This document shows, one piece after another, positions 42,029-50,977 of a stretch of DNA of 64,000 nucleotides. Position 1 is the stretch's first letter. Each line of letters starts with the position of its first letter. The position numbers and the translations under genes are program-made. Source of the stretch: an uncultured Selenomonadales bacterium (lineage in GTDB: Bacteria; Bacillota; Negativicutes; Selenomonadales; Selenomonadaceae); assembly GCA_900315155.1 (NCBI GenBank), contig OMYB01000001.1, positions 186,001 to 250,000 on the forward strand, written 5' to 3'. Below the pieces are notes generated by a model. That model made no database searches and was not told the origin of the DNA. It saw only the letters and a program-made list of their open reading frames with translations.

Positions 42029-42646
42029 ATGCCAAGAACTACCAAGATATCTACGGCACGTCAAAAAGAAATTTTTCAATATATCAAAGCATTCCTGCTG
42101 GAAAAGGGCTATCCGCCCTCGGTCCGCGAAATCGGTGCTGCGGTCGGCCTGAAATCCAGTTCGACGGTACACGGTTATCTGCACCGCCTCGAGAAGAACG
42201 GCTATATCAAGCGCGACCCGACGAAGCCGCGTGCCATCGACATCCTCGATGAAAAACCATGGGGCAGGAACGTCCCCGTTCCTCTCGTCGGTACCGTTAC
42301 GGCTGGTACTCCTATCTTCGCGGACGAGAATGTCGAGGAAGTCTACTCCTTCCCACAGGGCCTCATCGGCACACCGGATAAGACGTTCATGCTGCAGGTC
42401 AAGGGCGAAAGCATGATCAAGGCTGGTATCTTCAACGGCGACTATGTCATCGTGAAGCAGCAGGAGAGCGCCAACGATGGCGATATTGTCGTCGCGCTCG
42501 TCGATAAGGAAGGCGCAACGGTCAAGCGCTTCTTCAAGGAACATGACTGCATCCGCCTCCAGCCGGAAAACGACTCGATGGAGCCGTTCTATGAAAAAGA
42601 GGTCGATATCCTCGGAAAGGTTGTCGGCGTATATCGCAAGATGTAA
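42029..42646 (+). CDS. lexA: LexA repressor
   Basis: The 205-residue SOS repressor has a winged helix N-terminal domain (RQKEIFQYIKAFLLEKGYPPSVREIGAAVGLKSSSTVHGYLHRLEKNG). The cleavage site is Ala-Gly in TVTAGTPIF, and the catalytic Ser and Lys are in QVKGESMIKAGI and VVALVDKEGATVKRF. AAGGAGG precedes the ATG at 42029; the in-phase ATG at 41963 lies in the leader. A promoter with TATAAT (about 41936) is present, but no clear GAAC-N4-GTTC box could be seen, only a GAAC half-site near 41920. Confidence 0.96.
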   Translation: MPRTTKISTARQKEIFQYIKAFLLEKGYPPSVREIGAAVGLKSSSTVHGYLHRLEKNGYIKRDPTKPRAIDILDEKPWGRNVPVPLVGTVTAGTPIFADENVEEVYSFPQGLIGTPDKTFMLQVKGESMIKAGIFNGDYVIVKQQESANDGDIVVALVDKEGATVKRFFKEHDCIRLQPENDSMEPFYEKEVDILGKVVGVYRKM

Positions 42647-42662
42647 TGGCTTCTAAGATATG

Positions 42663-42700
42663 AAAATCCGCTCACTGCAAAAACGGTGAGCGGATTTTTT
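42663..42700. terminator. Bidirectional terminator after lexA
   Basis: AAAATCCGCTCAC pairs with GTGAGCGGATTTTTT around a 10-base loop; also follows the convergent gene. Confidence 0.9.
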
Positions 42701-42717
42701 ATATCTATGAGACAGGA

Positions 42718-43962
42718 TTATTTATCCAGGTCTTCGATGGCCTGGGCCGCGCCGAGGATGCCGAGCATAGCGCTCTCAAAGGTGAGGCCGCCCTGGAGAT
42801 AGACGTTGTACGGCGCACGCATCGGGCCGTCGGCGCTGAATTCGATGGACGCGCCCTGCACGAACGTACCGGCCGCCATGATGATCTTGTCCTCGTAGCC
42901 CGGCATATCCCACGGCTCCGGCGTCGCGTAGGAATCGACCGGTGAGTATTTCTGGATGCCCGCGCAGAAGGCGCACAACTTTTCTGCCGAACCGAGTTCG
43001 ATGGCCTGAATGATATCGCCGCGCTTCGTTCCCGGCAGCGGAAGCGTCTTGTAGCCGAGCCGCTCAAAGAGACCGGCTGCGAATACCGCGCCCTTGATGG
43101 CCTGTGCGACGACGTGCGGTGCGAGGAAGAACCCCTCGAAGAGCAGCCGGTTATTGCTGAGGCTCGCACCAAGCTCATCGCCCATCCCCGGTGCCGTGAG
43201 GCGATAGGATGCCAGCTCGACGAGCTTGTCCTTACCGCAGATATAGCCGCCCGTCGGCGCGATGCCGCCGCCCGGGTTCTTGATGAGCGAGCCCGCCATG
43301 ATGTCGGCACCAACCTGCACCGGCTCGAGCGTATCGACAAACTCGCCATAGCAGTTATCGACGAAGCAGATGCAGTCCGGTTTGATGCGATGAACCTCAG
43401 CCGTGATGGCGCGGATCTCCTCGATGGAAAGCGGGTTGCGCATGCTGTATCCGCGCGAGCGCTGGATTTCCACCATCTTCGTCTGATCCGTGATGACATC
43501 CTTGATGTGCTCCATATCGACCTTGCCATCGACCATGTGGAGCTCGTTGTACAGCACGCCAAACTCTTTCAGCGAGCCCGGACTCGGTGCCTCGTAGCCG
43601 ATGACCGTCTGCATCGTGTCGTACGGCTTACCTGTGAGCGAAACGAGTTCATCGCCCGGGCGCAAGATGCCGAACAGGACTGTAGCCAGTGCATGCGTGC
43701 CTGAGACGAACTGCGTGCGCACGAGCGCACGTTCCGCTCCAAATACCTTGGCAAAGAGTTCCTCGAGCTTCGAGCGGCCGATATCGTCATAGGCATAGCC
43801 CGTGCTCTGATTGAAATGTGCCGCAGCGACTTTGCATGCGCGCATCGCATCGAGGACCTTCAGCGTATTGGCCTCGGCAATGGCATCGATGGCATCGAAC
43901 GATTCTTTACTGGCAGCGAGGACCTCTTTCTTGAGGTCCATGAGTTTCTGGGAAAACGGCAA
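42718..43962 (-). CDS. Methionine gamma-lyase-family PLP protein (YnbB-like)
   Basis: The 414-residue pyridoxal phosphate protein belongs to the group annotated as aluminium-resistance or methionine gamma-lyase family. It has FGAERALVRTQFVSGTHALATVLFG, DNCYGEFVDTLEPVQVGAD and the cofactor lysine in AGSLIKNPGGGIAPTGGYI. The reaction is not proven in the family. GAGAGGAGA precedes a TTG start at 43962 by seven bases (MPFSQKLMDLKKEV). It is the last gene of a minus-strand run behind the NdpA gene. Confidence 0.85.
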   Translation of the reverse strand: MPFSQKLMDLKKEVLAASKESFDAIDAIAEANTLKVLDAMRACKVAAAHFNQSTGYAYDDIGRSKLEELFAKVFGAERALVRTQFVSGTHALATVLFGILRPGDELVSLTGKPYDTMQTVIGYEAPSPGSLKEFGVLYNELHMVDGKVDMEHIKDVITDQTKMVEIQRSRGYSMRNPLSIEEIRAITAEVHRIKPDCICFVDNCYGEFVDTLEPVQVGADIMAGSLIKNPGGGIAPTGGYICGKDKLVELASYRLTAPGMGDELGASLSNNRLLFEGFFLAPHVVAQAIKGAVFAAGLFERLGYKTLPLPGTKRGDIIQAIELGSAEKLCAFCAGIQKYSPVDSYATPEPWDMPGYEDKIIMAAGTFVQGASIEFSADGPMRAPYNVYLQGGLTFESAMLGILGAAQAIEDLDK

Positions 43963-43986
43963 AATAAAATCTCCTCTCTTATCTTC

Positions 43987-44994
43987 TTATCCTCGGTTGA
44001 TGATGTTTGCGATATGCTTCAGCGTGATGGAAAGCGTCCCATCCGCGTTGGTGTTGAATTCGACGTACTCCGTGTTGTCGAAATAATCCGTCGGGATCGT
44101 GAGCTCGATGCCCGTATCCGTCTTGAGCTTATGCTTGCAGACCTTTTTCAGCGTCGCCTCGCGGTCCATATGCACGGGCTCCGTAAAACCGGCATCCTCG
44201 ACAGCATCCTGGAAATCCGCCTGCATGGCAGCGTTGCCTTTGAAGATTTCCTCTCCGGCCTGCTTGAGGTCAAGCTCATCCTCCGTCTCCATCTTTTCTG
44301 CCACATAGTTTTTTGCAGCAGCCGCAGCAGCGACTTCGTCCTGCCCATAGGCCTTGGCAACTTTTTCCGCCGTCTTCTGCAGGCTCTTCATGGCTTCTTT
44401 CTGCGATGGGGCGAGCTGCGCCTCGAGCAGGATCTCGGGGAACACATAAATGGAGTTGCCATCGATCGTGTATTTCTTTGCGCTGACCGAGATAGCCTCC
44501 GTCTCCGGATTCACGAAGGCGAACTCTTCCATCTTCTGGGAAAGGTTCGGCATGATGGAGTATTGGTTGATGATCTCGTTGCGGACACCGCCCTCCTCCG
44601 TCTGCGTCACCTGATGCGTATAGCCCATGTGGCAGTTGCTCTTGAAGATGACGATTTCCGGTACATCGTCGATGCGTACATCCGCAACGATGACATCCGC
44701 CGATGCCATCTCCTCGGCATGCGTGAAAGCCTGCTCGAGCGTCTTGCCGATTTCCTTCGAGAAGGCGATGAAATCGAGCGATCCGTCCTTATACGCTTTC
44801 AGGTGCTGCGCAAAGACACTGTCCTCGTAGAACTTGCCCGGCTTTGCGCCCTGACTCCCCCAGGATTTCTCGATGTGCTTGATGAGGAAGGTCTGGATAC
44901 TGTCGTCCAGTTCCAGCTCCGCATCCGAGTACACGGTCAGCCCGGCATTGAAATCAAGAATATGGAGGACCGCTTTATGGATTACGATGGTCAC
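43987..44994 (-). CDS. Nucleoid-associated protein (NdpA/YejK, NA37 family)
   Basis: The 335-residue protein begins VIHKAVLHILDFNAGLTVYSDAELEL, matching the NA37 start. It contains FIAFSKEIGKTLEQAF, VIFKSNCHMGYTHQV and a long Ala/Glu-rich helical middle (SQKEAMKSLQKTAEKVAKA). NA37 proteins bind nucleoid DNA, but their function is poorly known. A GTG start overlaps the stop of the upstream gene (GTGA), so the pair is translationally coupled. Confidence 0.8.
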   Translation of the reverse strand: MTIVIHKAVLHILDFNAGLTVYSDAELELDDSIQTFLIKHIEKSWGSQGAKPGKFYEDSVFAQHLKAYKDGSLDFIAFSKEIGKTLEQAFTHAEEMASADVIVADVRIDDVPEIVIFKSNCHMGYTHQVTQTEEGGVRNEIINQYSIMPNLSQKMEEFAFVNPETEAISVSAKKYTIDGNSIYVFPEILLEAQLAPSQKEAMKSLQKTAEKVAKAYGQDEVAAAAAAKNYVAEKMETEDELDLKQAGEEIFKGNAAMQADFQDAVEDAGFTEPVHMDREATLKKVCKHKLKTDTGIELTIPTDYFDNTEYVEFNTNADGTLSITLKHIANIINRG

Positions 44995-45695
44995 GTGTAA
45001 TGCACCTCATCTTTCTTTGCGACAGCCCAGCTGCGGACCTGTCTGAGCCTCGGAATCAGTTTCTCATGCAGGATATTCTCGAGTTCATGGAACTCCTTCG
45101 CATCGAATTCGTAATTAACGTCCGGGATGTTCCAGATACGCGCCTCACCAAAGAACTCATCGCGGAAGATATTGTAATACTCCGTAAAGCTGCTCTCCAG
45201 CTCGAAATCCACATAGTCGATGAGGATGTAGGAGCCGTTCGTGATTTTCACCGGCTCTGTGGGCCTGACGAAAAGGTAGAATCCCTCCAAAGTATCGGGA
45301 AGGTTCTTCCCCATCTCCCAGTCCAGGATTTTCTTGTCGAGGACGATGCTGCTGAGGCTCTCCGGATGGAACGTCACCATGCCGTCGATCAGCGGATCGA
45401 GTTCCTTGCGGAGCATGGATTCGAACACGTCGAGCTTTGCCGTAATGAACTCGATGCGATAGAAATGGATGAGTCCGTAGGTCACCATGAGCTTATACTC
45501 ATGGGTTTCCTCATGAAAACACGCCGTGACCGACTTGTGCAGTTCCGGATTACGGTAGGAGAACAAGTCGTAGAGGTCATCGTGCACATGTACCTCGCGG
45601 TCGAGCGTAAAGCCATGCAACGTCTCAGGAAGTTCTGCCGGATAGGCCCAGTCTTTTGTCTCCTCCTGTACCTTTGCCAGCGTCTCTTCTTTCAT
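44991..45695 (-). CDS. Conserved protein of unknown function coupled to NdpA
   Basis: The 234-residue acidic soluble protein is not recognised. It is rich in aromatic beta strands (HEYKLMVTYGLIHFYRIEF, YILIDYVDFELESSFTEYY) and has no catalytic motif, signal or membrane segment. AGGAGG lies seven bases before the ATG. Its stop overlaps the NdpA start by four bases, implying a shared function or complex. Confidence 0.75.
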   Translation of the reverse strand: MKEETLAKVQEETKDWAYPAELPETLHGFTLDREVHVHDDLYDLFSYRNPELHKSVTACFHEETHEYKLMVTYGLIHFYRIEFITAKLDVFESMLRKELDPLIDGMVTFHPESLSSIVLDKKILDWEMGKNLPDTLEGFYLFVRPTEPVKITNGSYILIDYVDFELESSFTEYYNIFRDEFFGEARIWNIPDVNYEFDAKEFHELENILHEKLIPRLRQVRSWAVAKKDEVHYT

Positions 45696-45754
45696 CGGCC
45701 CGCCTCCTATCTATCCAACTTTTATGTTGTGTCGCAACTTAACTATTCTACACC

Positions 45755-45801
45755 AAAAACGGCCCTGCCTGCAAGCCTTTCCAGCCTGCACGGCAGAGCC
45801 G
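45755..45801 (-). terminator. Terminator after the sensor kinase gene
   Basis: An imperfect long stem (CGGCCCTGCCTGCAAGC with GCCTGCACGGCAGAGCCG) is followed on the minus strand by TTTTTGG. Confidence 0.65.
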
Positions 45802-45826
45802 CCAGGGATATAAACAGCATGAGCGT

Positions 45827-47959
45827 TCAGCCCTTCTCAAAGAAGAACTCAAACTCAGCCTTCCGGCCGCCTTCGTGGCGATTCGATACGTCAAAGGAGC
45901 CCCCTTGCAGCTCCACGAGCTCGCGCACGAGGACGAAAATGATGCTCTCGCCCGGGCGGTTCTCGCGATTCTGGATCTCATCGGCCAGGAACGGCTCGAA
46001 GAGATGGGGCATGAGTTCCTCCGGTATCCCCGGCCCATTGTCCTCGAAATACAGCCATACGCCAATGCGCCCATCTTCCGTAGAGGGCATGGATTCCCCG
46101 TGAATCCGGACTTCCGTGCCCTTGGACAGCGTGCGGATCGTTTCCTTCAGGAGCTCGTCGATCACGCAGCGCATTTTGATGGCATCCATGCGCACCAACC
46201 CGACGTGCAGGTGGGCAAAATCCCAGCTGAGGTCGATTCCGCGCGCCGCTGCGATGCCTGGATAGTTCTGCAGCGTGTTCTCCAGCCATTCCTCAAAATC
46301 CACCGTTGACCAGGACAGGTTGATTTCCTTGCGGCGCAGCTGGAAATACAAGGAGAGATTATCGATCATGTGGATGATGGCCTGGCTCTCGCTCCATGCG
46401 CGCTGGATCATATCGTGCCGCTGCCGCTCATCCGGCTCTTCGAGCGCATCCTCCAGGAGGCAGGCAATCTGCATGACCGGCTGCTCCGTATGACGATGAT
46501 AGTATCGCAAAAACGAGCGCTGCCAGGATTCCATGCGGGCTGTGGCATTCCGCTCCGTCTGCTGCTCCTGCATGCGTGCCTGGAACAAGGCGGACCGGCT
46601 GACCCGCAGGCGCCACCGCCGGAAATGCCAGCTCGCAAACGCGAGGATGATACTGAGGACAAACAGGACGGCAATCGCCCCGAGCAATACCTGCGGCGAA
46701 AGCTCCTCAATCCACGCCCAAGGGGAACGATTCGCGCGCTCGTGATCGAAAAAGTCCGACATATCATTGAGATCGCTGTAGACCACAAAACGATCGAGGA
46801 TGTCCGCCAGGCGCTGGTCTCTCGATGCATCCACGGCAAAGGAAAGCACGTACTCGCGGTTCGGCACGAGGGACACGTAGTATTCCGTCGCACGATGCGT
46901 GTCCGAATAATACAGTGCCGTCGGCCAGTCGCAGTAGAGCTCATCAATCTGTCCCGCCCGCAGGTCCGCGAAAGCCGCCTGCATATCGGTGTACGTCTTG
47001 ATGCCTCTATCCGAATCTGCAATGAGATTCCATGCCGCCGCGCCCTGCACGCCGATCACATTCGACTTTTTCCCCGGATGGCGCAGCGTCACGCGCCTCA
47101 GCATCAGACGCGCGTACGGTGCCGTCAGGCGCAGTCCCGTACGGTAGGCCTGTGCATCGCCGTTCGACGCGCGTGCGATAATCCGCACATCGCCGTTCCG
47201 GAGCATCTCCGGTGCATCTCCGACATGCCGCGCCGCATAAAAGCGGAACGTCAGCCCCGTTGCCGAGGAAAGGCGCGCAAAATAATCCGGAAGCAAGCCG
47301 CGAAAGACACCATCTGCCCCCTCGTAAGAAAATGGCGGTGCATCCGAAAGCAAGGCGACCCCGATGGGCCCCTCCTGCTTCAGTTTCTCGATACAGGCCA
47401 GTTCTTCATCGGTGAACGCCAGCCGGTGCACGGACTGACCCAGGATATACCGAAATTCAATCGAGAGATAAAAACCCGGATCGGATTGCTGGAGCTTGCG
47501 ATCGACCTGCTCCAGTTCCTCATAGAGCGCACGGTTCTCCTCGCGGAATGCGAACCGGCGGTGTTCCCCGATGAGATCGACGGGCAGCAGTTCACGTGAG
47601 GTCAGCAGCAATCCCGGATGCTGCTGATCGGATGCCACACTGATGAAGTCGATTTTCCCCTCCTGCAAGGCCTCCATGGCCGCTTCCCTGGAACGGCAGG
47701 GTACAAGGACGTATTTCCAGCCCGTATACTGTGCGATCTTCATGAGATAATCGGCATCCGGGCCGCGCATTTCTCCATCACTGCTGAGGCTGATAGACGG
47801 GTCGCCGAGCAACTGGCCGACATGGATGGTCCGTTCCTCTGCGGAAACCGACGGAAAAGCCATCAGCAGGCAGAGGCAGCACGCCACACATGCTTGCAGG
47901 AGCATCCACCAGCCCGCCTGTATCTTATTACGTACGTCAAACTTCGTGTGCATAAGCAT
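45827..47959 (-). CDS. Sensor kinase-like protein with two periplasmic binding domains and degenerate kinase motifs
   Basis: The protein has about 710 residues. A signal-like segment (MLLQACVACCLCLLMAFPSVSA) precedes two SBP_bac_3-type modules (about 40-160 and 180-400; GPDADYLMKIAQYTGWKY and FRGLLPDYFARLSSATGLTF). A transmembrane helix (QVLLGAIAVLFVLSIILAFA) and a histidine-kinase-like region follow. The expected phosphoacceptor HExxTP is replaced by FLRYYHRHTEQPVMQI, the N box asparagines are absent (VIDELLKETIRTL), and the G2 box GxGLGL is missing (RPGESIIFVL), while G1 EDNGPGIPEEL is intact. It may be a ligand-binding partner of the adjacent diguanylate cyclase. ATG at 47959 follows AAGGG; no response regulator is adjacent. 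Confidence 0.82.
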   Translation of the reverse strand: MLMHTKFDVRNKIQAGWWMLLQACVACCLCLLMAFPSVSAEERTIHVGQLLGDPSISLSSDGEMRGPDADYLMKIAQYTGWKYVLVPCRSREAAMEALQEGKIDFISVASDQQHPGLLLTSRELLPVDLIGEHRRFAFREENRALYEELEQVDRKLQQSDPGFYLSIEFRYILGQSVHRLAFTDEELACIEKLKQEGPIGVALLSDAPPFSYEGADGVFRGLLPDYFARLSSATGLTFRFYAARHVGDAPEMLRNGDVRIIARASNGDAQAYRTGLRLTAPYARLMLRRVTLRHPGKKSNVIGVQGAAAWNLIADSDRGIKTYTDMQAAFADLRAGQIDELYCDWPTALYYSDTHRATEYYVSLVPNREYVLSFAVDASRDQRLADILDRFVVYSDLNDMSDFFDHERANRSPWAWIEELSPQVLLGAIAVLFVLSIILAFASWHFRRWRLRVSRSALFQARMQEQQTERNATARMESWQRSFLRYYHRHTEQPVMQIACLLEDALEEPDERQRHDMIQRAWSESQAIIHMIDNLSLYFQLRRKEINLSWSTVDFEEWLENTLQNYPGIAAARGIDLSWDFAHLHVGLVRMDAIKMRCVIDELLKETIRTLSKGTEVRIHGESMPSTEDGRIGVWLYFEDNGPGIPEELMPHLFEPFLADEIQNRENRPGESIIFVLVRELVELQGGSFDVSNRHEGGRKAEFEFFFEKG

Positions 47960-47969
47960 CCCTGCCCTT

Positions 47970-48941
47970 CTACCCTTCAATCACGTAGGTATCGCGGCCT
48001 TTTGCCTTTGCTTTGTAGAGTGCCTGGTCTGCGCGCGCATAGGCATCCTTGAAGGAATCCTCGGCATAGATCATCGCGCCGCCGATGCTGACAGAAGTCG
48101 GCCGGTCGAATTCCGGCTGCGTCACCTTTTGGCGGACAGCCTCGTTGATATGGCCGGCAAGACGTTCCGCCGCTTCGAACGAGGACATCTCCGGCAGGAA
48201 CAGGCAGAACTCATCGCCGCCGAGGCGTCCGACATAGTCCGTACTGCGCACGGACTCCTGGAGGGTCTTGGCCAGCAGCTGCAGCACACGGTCGCCCATC
48301 TGATGGCCATACGTATCGTTGACCTGCTTGAACCGATCGAGGTCGAGGATAAAAAACACACCCGTCCCCGATATATCCGTGCTGCTGAGGCGCTCGCTGA
48401 GCAGCCTGCGGATCGCGCCCGAGTTATAGACACGCGTCAGGCCATCGAGCTGCGCCCGCGTGGCAATGCGTTCCTCGCGGCGGAACTCATCCGTGTAGTC
48501 CGTGAACATCCCGATGATATGACTGAGACGCCCTTTCTCATCGTATAGCATCCGCTTCTTCAGCAAAAAGATGCCCAGGGAATTGTCAAGCCGGTAAAAC
48601 CGCAGCCGCTGCTCCGCATCCCCCTCCGTGATGGCTTGATCCATGCTGTCGAAAACCTGCTGGTGCTGCGCATCGAGTTTTTTCTGCCGCAGATCCGTAT
48701 AATGCTTTTGGCGCGTAGGCAGGCGGAACAGCCGCGCACACGGATCCGTGAGCATGAGTTCGTCGGCCATGACATCATAGTCGAACACCATGAGCTCTGC
48801 CATCGCGACAATTTCGTTCCAGCGCTCGGTCTGATGGGTCAGTTTCGCCTGACGACGGCGGTAATACAGGCACAGCCGCCCGATGCTCAAGCAGACGAGC
48901 AGTGCCACAGCCAGTCCCAGTAAACCATACTCTGTTCCCAT
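47970..48941 (-). CDS. Membrane-anchored PAS-GGDEF diguanylate cyclase
   Basis: The 323-residue protein has one N-terminal helix (LLGLAVALLVCLSIGRLCLYY), a PAS-like domain (about 40-150, ending HIIGMFTDYTDEFRREE) and a GGDEF domain (about 160-320). The latter has DLDRFKQVNDTYGHQMGD, the active-site loop RLGGDEFCLFLP and SVSIGGAMIYAED. It should synthesise c-di-GMP. GGGGGA lies six bases before the ATG at 48941. The PBP-kinase gene starts 10 bases after its stop, so both are cotranscribed. Confidence 0.92.
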   Translation of the reverse strand: MGTEYGLLGLAVALLVCLSIGRLCLYYRRRQAKLTHQTERWNEIVAMAELMVFDYDVMADELMLTDPCARLFRLPTRQKHYTDLRQKKLDAQHQQVFDSMDQAITEGDAEQRLRFYRLDNSLGIFLLKKRMLYDEKGRLSHIIGMFTDYTDEFRREERIATRAQLDGLTRVYNSGAIRRLLSERLSSTDISGTGVFFILDLDRFKQVNDTYGHQMGDRVLQLLAKTLQESVRSTDYVGRLGGDEFCLFLPEMSSFEAAERLAGHINEAVRQKVTQPEFDRPTSVSIGGAMIYAEDSFKDAYARADQALYKAKAKGRDTYVIEG

Positions 48942-49140
48942 CCGGATTCCCCCTTTGTCCGATTGGTCACTCCCGATTAAAACGGATACCAATCCAAACC
49001 TTTGTTTACATACTTCTACAAAACCAAGGATTTTCCCTTTATTTTTGTCCACATACCCGAAATTTATCTGTCTTTTTTTCGGATGCCGTGGCATAATAGA
49101 GAAGTAACAAAAATCACACGACCACAGGAGGCGCTGAAAA

Positions 49141-50094
49141 TTGGATTCCGCTATGATCAGCAACTTTTTCGTTGCTACGGGAGCCGTTATCCCGATCTTT
49201 ATTCTCATATCCATTGGCCTGCTCATCCGCAAGATGCAGCTGCTGACCGATACCGAACTCAACCATGTCAACCGCATGGTCTTTCGCGTGTTCTTCGCCA
49301 TCATGATGTTCTATAACGTCTACCACGCGGACTTCACCGTGCCGATCCATCTCTCCCTGCTCGTCTTTGCGGGGACTGGCGTGCTCGCGATGTGCGCGCT
49401 CTTCACGGCCATTATCGTTGCGATCGAGCCATCGAATAAACGCCGCGGCGCGATGTCACAGGCGATCTGGCGCAGCAACTTCGTCCTGCTCGGCATCCCC
49501 ATCGTCGCCAACATCTTCGGCGATGATCAGGTGGTCGTGCCAACGGTACTCATCTCCGTTGTCATCCCGATCTACAACGTCCTGGCCGTCTTCATCCTCG
49601 AGACCTTCCGCGGCGGCAGGTTCGCACTTTGGCCGATTCTGCATGGTGTCCTCACGAACCCGATGATCGACGGCCTGCTCGTCGGCGCCGTGTTCCAGCT
49701 GCTCCATCTGCACCTGCCCACGCCCGTCGTGCGCCCGCTCGCGCAGATCGCCGCACTGACCTCCCCGCTCGCCCTGATCATCCTCGGTGCTTCGTTTACC
49801 GTCACCGAGATGATCGCCGAAAAACGGCAGGTCATCTTCTGCGTCGTGAGCCGTCTCCTGCTCGTCCCGGGCATCATCCTGCCGCTCGCCGCACTCGCCG
49901 GCTTCCGCGGCATCGAGTTTGTCTCGCTCATCGCCGTCTTCGCCACGCCGTGCGCCGTCGCCAGCTACGCCATGGCTCAGCAGATGGGCAGCGACGGCCC
50001 TCTCGCCGGAAACTGTGTCATCCTCACATCTGCCCTCTCCTGCGTCACGATTTTCGGCTGGATCTTCCTGTTCAAGACCATCGGCATGTTCTGA
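49141..50094 (+). CDS. AEC-family (auxin efflux carrier-like) transporter
   Basis: The 317-residue protein has about ten membrane helices in two halves (AVIPIFILISIGLLIRKM, FVLLGIPIVANIFGDD, ALIILGASFTVTEMIAEK, IAVFATPCAVASYAMAQQMG). Bacterial members export or import malate, malonate and similar acids. AGGAGG nine bases upstream supports a TTG start at 49141; an internal ATG at 49153 is further away. A possible -10 (CATAAT, about 49092) lies upstream. The 48942-49140 gap holds divergent promoters only. Confidence 0.85.
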   Translation: MDSAMISNFFVATGAVIPIFILISIGLLIRKMQLLTDTELNHVNRMVFRVFFAIMMFYNVYHADFTVPIHLSLLVFAGTGVLAMCALFTAIIVAIEPSNKRRGAMSQAIWRSNFVLLGIPIVANIFGDDQVVVPTVLISVVIPIYNVLAVFILETFRGGRFALWPILHGVLTNPMIDGLLVGAVFQLLHLHLPTPVVRPLAQIAALTSPLALIILGASFTVTEMIAEKRQVIFCVVSRLLLVPGIILPLAALAGFRGIEFVSLIAVFATPCAVASYAMAQQMGSDGPLAGNCVILTSALSCVTIFGWIFLFKTIGMF

Positions 50095-50117
50095 AAACCA
50101 TCGAAAGGAATTTTGTT

Positions 50118-50882
50118 ATGAAACTCGCTTTTTCTGATTTTGACGGCACGCTTTGCATCGATAATGTTGTCTCCGAAGAAAACCTCCGCGCTATCCGCCT
50201 CTGGCAGGCCACCGGAAATAAGTTTGGCATTGCAACGGGACGTGGGTACACGGCCATCCTGCCGGAGATGGAACGCCACCATATCCCCATTGACTTCCTC
50301 GTCTGCGCGAACGGCTCGGCCGTCTACACGAAAGAAGGACGCCTGCTCATGGCAAGTGCCATGCCACAGGATTCGGTCCGTGCCTTCCTGCACTCCCCGC
50401 ACGCCACGCAGTACACGGGAGGGTGGCTCTTCTTCACGACGGATCAGGCCTGCGCGAAAAACGGGGCGCAGATGCTGCCGCCCGAGTATTTCCGCCCTCT
50501 GGACAGCCTCGAGGAGGCCGCTGAACTCCCCCACCTCCTGCAGATGGGCATGGAGTTCCCTTCACAGGAGGAAACCATCGCTGCCTTTGCTGCGATGGAT
50601 GCCGACTTCCCGCATACGTTTGCGGGCAACATCAACCGCCGCTTCCTCGATATCAACGTTTACGGCACAAGCAAAGATAACGGCATCCTCCACCTCGCTG
50701 AGCTCCTGGACGTTCCCGAAACGGACATCTTCGCCATCGGCGACGACCGAAACGACCTCCCGATGATCCGCCGCTTCGGTGCCCACGGCTGCTGCGTCCG
50801 CCGCGCCCAGCCCGCCGTCCGCGAAGCCGCCGGCCATGTCTACGACAGCGTCGGGGATATGCTGCTGGACAATCTGGCATAA
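50118..50882 (+). CDS. HAD-superfamily (Cof/IIB) phosphatase
   Basis: The 254-residue phosphatase has motif I AFSDFDGTLC, ATGRGYTAI, the IIB cap and motif III/IV GDDRNDLPMIRRFGA. Relatives dephosphorylate sugar phosphates or flavin precursors. AAAGGAA lies seven bases before the ATG at 50118, 23 bases after the AEC gene, so the two form an operon. Confidence 0.88.
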   Translation: MKLAFSDFDGTLCIDNVVSEENLRAIRLWQATGNKFGIATGRGYTAILPEMERHHIPIDFLVCANGSAVYTKEGRLLMASAMPQDSVRAFLHSPHATQYTGGWLFFTTDQACAKNGAQMLPPEYFRPLDSLEEAAELPHLLQMGMEFPSQEETIAAFAAMDADFPHTFAGNINRRFLDINVYGTSKDNGILHLAELLDVPETDIFAIGDDRNDLPMIRRFGAHGCCVRRAQPAVREAAGHVYDSVGDMLLDNLA

Positions 50883-50897
50883 AACCAACACAAAAAG

Positions 50898-50940
50898 CGA
50901 GTCTCCCCTGAGCAAAAGCTCATAGGGAGACTTGTTTTTT
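50898..50940. terminator. Bidirectional terminator after the HAD gene
   Basis: CGAGTCTCCC pairs with GGGAGACTTG, with an inner TGAGC/GCTCA stem, followed by TTTTTT; AAAAAG precedes it for the minus side. Confidence 0.88.
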
Positions 50941-50977
50941 ATCGACGATCGTTTTCCTGTTTGATGCCTAAGCAGGC

